This document shows, one piece after another, positions 61,741 through 64,000 of a stretch of 64,000 nucleotides of DNA. How positions within the stretch are numbered: position 1 is the first letter of the stretch; each line of letters opens with the position of its first letter. The translations under genes and the position numbers were made by a program. The DNA is from Torymus aiolomorphi (Eukaryota; Arthropoda; Insecta; Hymenoptera; Torymidae). The notes under the pieces were generated by a model. It was not told the DNA's origin and made no database searches. It saw only the letters and a list, made by a program, of their open reading frames with translations. The stretch is taken from assembly GCA_036365515.1 (NCBI GenBank), contig CM070877.1:62001-126000 (forward strand), written 5' to 3'.

Positions 61741-62160
61741 CACTGAGAAAATGATGTATTAAAAATTACTATAATATATAGGAACGTGGGGACAAATCTC
61801 AAATACCAAAATTTTGACTATATTTTATAGTAAAAATTGATATATACATAATACAAATTGCTATGTACATAGTAATTTTTATACCACTCTAACCTCAAAA
61901 TCACAACTTTGATATGATTTTTCGGAGCTCGTGGTATAAAATACCGTTCGAAACTAGTGCGTAAGTCGATTATTTAGGTGGTGTGACTTTTTCGCACTCG
62001 CTTCGCTCGTGCAAAAAGTTACACCAGCTAAATAATCGACTTCCCTACCCGTGTCGAAATGTACTATTACTATAAAATATAGTAATAATTTTAGTATTTG
62101 AGATTTGTCCCCACGTTCCTATATATTATAGTAATTTTTAATACATCATTTTTCTCAGTG
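61741..62160. mobile_element. 420-bp CACTA-like MITE (CACTGAG ends)
   Basis: Starts CACTGAGAAAATGATGTATT and ends AATACATCATTTTTCTCAGTG; terminal inverted repeats run about 75 bp. It is flanked by TG (left ...ACTTG, right TGCAAT...). The CACTGAGAAAA end and TG duplication match the 6-kb element at 1595-7618. The centre is a further hairpin (AAGTCGATTATTTAG / CTAAATAATCGACTT around CGCACTCGCTTCGCTCGTGC). No ORF, so it would need a transposase in trans. Confidence 0.85.
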
Positions 62161-62541
62161 TGCAATAAAACGATATTTTTTCCATTGTATAATCCAAGAT
62201 GTATAAAAAAAGGGGTTTGAACTATTAGGTGTTATTTTTTTAATTAAAAAAACTATATTTGAATACTATTTGTAGTTGAGAGTGATATTTCCATTTATCT
62301 GAAGAATCAATCATATGTAAGTCATTAGACTAATTTTATAGAAATTTTATAGAAAAAAAATTTGCTACTACACTATTTTTAACTATGCATCATTGAAATT
62401 ACTAATAGAGTAGCATATAAATAGAGAAATTTCTCAATCTGTTTGTATTTTAAGAAGTAATTTTTTATTTAAAAATTTGTATATCTTAACAATAATTCAT
62501 TTATAGCATTATTTATAATATTTATACAGAATTAAATAGTA
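62161..62541. other. Unannotated A+T-rich stretch
   Basis: Nothing recognised between the MITE and the Jockey poly(A) end. Confidence 0.4.
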
Positions 62542-64000
62542 TTTTTTTTTTTTTTTTTTTTATTATAAATTTATTTATACACAATCTGTTAACATAAACA
62601 ATAAGTGCAGGTTATACATTTTTTTAAAAGAATCATGATGCGAATATTCACTCAGCAGTAAATACTCATTATACAGTTGTTTCACATAGGAAAAAAACCA
62701 GGTTTTACGTTTTTTATTTGATAGTTTTATACTTCTTTAATCTAGTAGTTTTGAGTGTTTCTTGTAGTATGTTTGTAGCTAGAATATTTGGATGATTTGT
62801 TAATCTATCTTTATATCTGTTATGAAAAGAGCTTATTTCTTCTTTAACCGTAGGGATTTGGAGGTCCTTTTGAATTAATTCATTAGGAACAAACCAGGGA
62901 GCATTAACTATACTTCTTAAAACTTTTGATTGAAATCGTTCGAGTATTTCCACATTGCTATTTGAAGTTGTTCCCCAAAGTTGTATACCGTACGTCCAAA
63001 CTGGTTTCAAAATGCTTTTGTAGATTAGTAATTTATTGTCAACAGTCAGTTTCGAGTTTTTTCCGAGCAACCAGTACATTTTCTTAAACTTCAAATTTAG
63101 CTGTTTTCGCTTAGTCCATATGTGTGTTCTCCACGTTAATCTTCTATCCAGATGCATTCCAAGATACTTAACGCTATCGTTACGTGGTATTACTTTTCCA
63201 TTTAAGTAGACTGAGGGGCAGGTTTCTTTGCGAAGCGTGAAGGTAACATGTGTTGATTTTTCTTCATTTATTTTTATCCTCCATTTTTTATACCAATCTT
63301 GTGCAACATTTAGATAATTTTGAAGTTTTTGAGAAGCAGTCTTTGCGCTCGAGTTACACGCCATTATAGCTGTATCATCTGCATACGTTGCTAAGGTTAA
63401 ATTCGTTGAAGTAGGTAGATCGGATGTATAAATTAAGTAAAGAATAGGTCCTAGTACACTTCCTTGAGTGACCCCAGCTTTGATATTATAAAGTTCTGAA
63501 ACAGTGGTGTTTATTTTTATTTGAAAAGATCTATTACTCAAGTATGATTTTAATAAATTGTAATATTCAGCTGATAAGTGTTTTTTCAGTTTGAACAATA
63601 GTCCTTTATGCCAAACTTTATCAAATGCTTGTGATACATCTAAGAATGCTGCTGAGCAATATTTCTTTCTCTCGAATGCATTTCTAATTTTATTTGTAAT
63701 TCTGTTTACTTGTTCGATGGTGGCATGTTTGTTCCGAAAGCCAAATTGATGATTTGGAATAAGTTTTTCTCCAGTATTATTTTGTTAATACGATTGGCTA
63801 AAAGTTTTTCAAAGATTTTTGAGATGATTGGTAATAAGCTGATGGGTCTGTAAGAAGATACCAGATTGTGATCTTTACCCGGTTTGGGTATCAAAATTAT
63901 TTGGGCAACTTTCCATTGGTCTGGAAAGTGTTCTAAACGTAGGCTGGAATTTATTAGAATGGTGATGAATCTGATTGCTTTTAGAGGTATATTTTTAAGT
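62542..64000 (-). mobile_element. Jockey-type non-LTR retrotransposon, 3' part
   Basis: The 3' end is a 20-T run (62542-62561), the poly(A) tail of a minus-strand element, preceded on that strand by an AATAAA-like signal at ~62575. The 3' UTR is ~62562-62713, then the RT frame, which runs past the window edge. The long nearly open frame and intact tail suggest recent insertion. 5' end, ORF1 and endonuclease lie outside the window. Confidence 0.88.
62714..64000 (-). pseudogene. Jockey reverse transcriptase, 3' portion, one homopolymer frameshift
   Basis: From the right edge the frame reads PLKAIRFITILINSSL and LIPKPGKDHNLVSSYRPISL (RT blocks 1-2). At an A5 run (minus strand, 63768-63764) the frame shifts; with six A's it continues through HQFGFR, AAFLDVSQAFDKVWH (motif A Asp) into 62714-63598: GVTQGSVLGPILYLIYTSDL, TYADDTAIM (YADD box), KSTHVTFTLR, VKYLGMHLDRRLTW and WTYGIQLWG, then stop. 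These are strong Jockey-clade signatures. It would copy element RNA at a nicked target. There are no stops other than the shift over ~1.29 kb. Confidence 0.88.

Overview
The window looks like nuclear DNA from an insect, probably a hymenopteran. That assignment is an inference. It rests on A+T-rich DNA with short spliced introns, one clear animal gene (a MARCH5/MITOL-type RING-CH ubiquitin ligase), and an arthropod-like set of mobile elements: mariner, Jockey, a LOA/I-group LINE and a CACTA/EnSpm-like DNA transposon. No bacterial, CRISPR or rRNA features were seen.

Layout. (1) 1-39385 is a homogeneous satellite array of a ~429-bp monomer, roughly 78 copies, running off the left edge. The monomer is an ancient dimer of ~173- and ~255-bp related halves. 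Two monomer variants (A and B) and shared private mutations show higher-order repeats: 9- and 12-monomer registers on the left, 8- and 11-monomer registers on the right. (2) A 6.0-kb CACTA/EnSpm-like transposon (1595-7618) is inserted in one monomer with a TG target duplication. It carries an eight-exon SAM-domain accessory gene and a transposase, each broken only by a one-base homopolymer indel. (3) 39386-43020 is a large imperfect palindrome (arms ~1.2 kb, axis ~41,100). Satellite-related monomers continue on its right side in inverted orientation (43030-45815) and are much more diverged, so the whole looks like a giant inverted duplication that includes satellite. A decayed mariner sits in the inverted satellite. 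(4) 45816-47996 is a degraded antisense LINE with endonuclease, RT and RNase H. (5) 48000-53300 is A+T-rich DNA with short tandem and inverted repeats. (6) 53355-55133 is the MARCH5 gene on the minus strand, six coding exons and 383 codons, with GA/TC microsatellites upstream at 55.9-56.6 kb. (7) 56900-62541 is a mosaic of hairpins, a tRNA-like SINE head, MITEs and an RT fragment. One 420-bp MITE (61741-62160) shares the CACTGAG ends and TG target duplication of the 6-kb element. (8) 62542-64000 is the 3' half of a young Jockey-type LINE on the minus strand.

The only host gene supported is MARCH5, whose product would be a mitochondrial outer-membrane E3 ligase. The rest is repeat biology: satellite homogenisation, transposon insertion into satellite, and a transposase source with a likely non-autonomous partner 54 kb away. 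Four transposon frameshifts all fall in A/T homopolymers and the satellite copies vary at the same kind of site, so base-calling error in the assembly should be considered before calling these elements dead.
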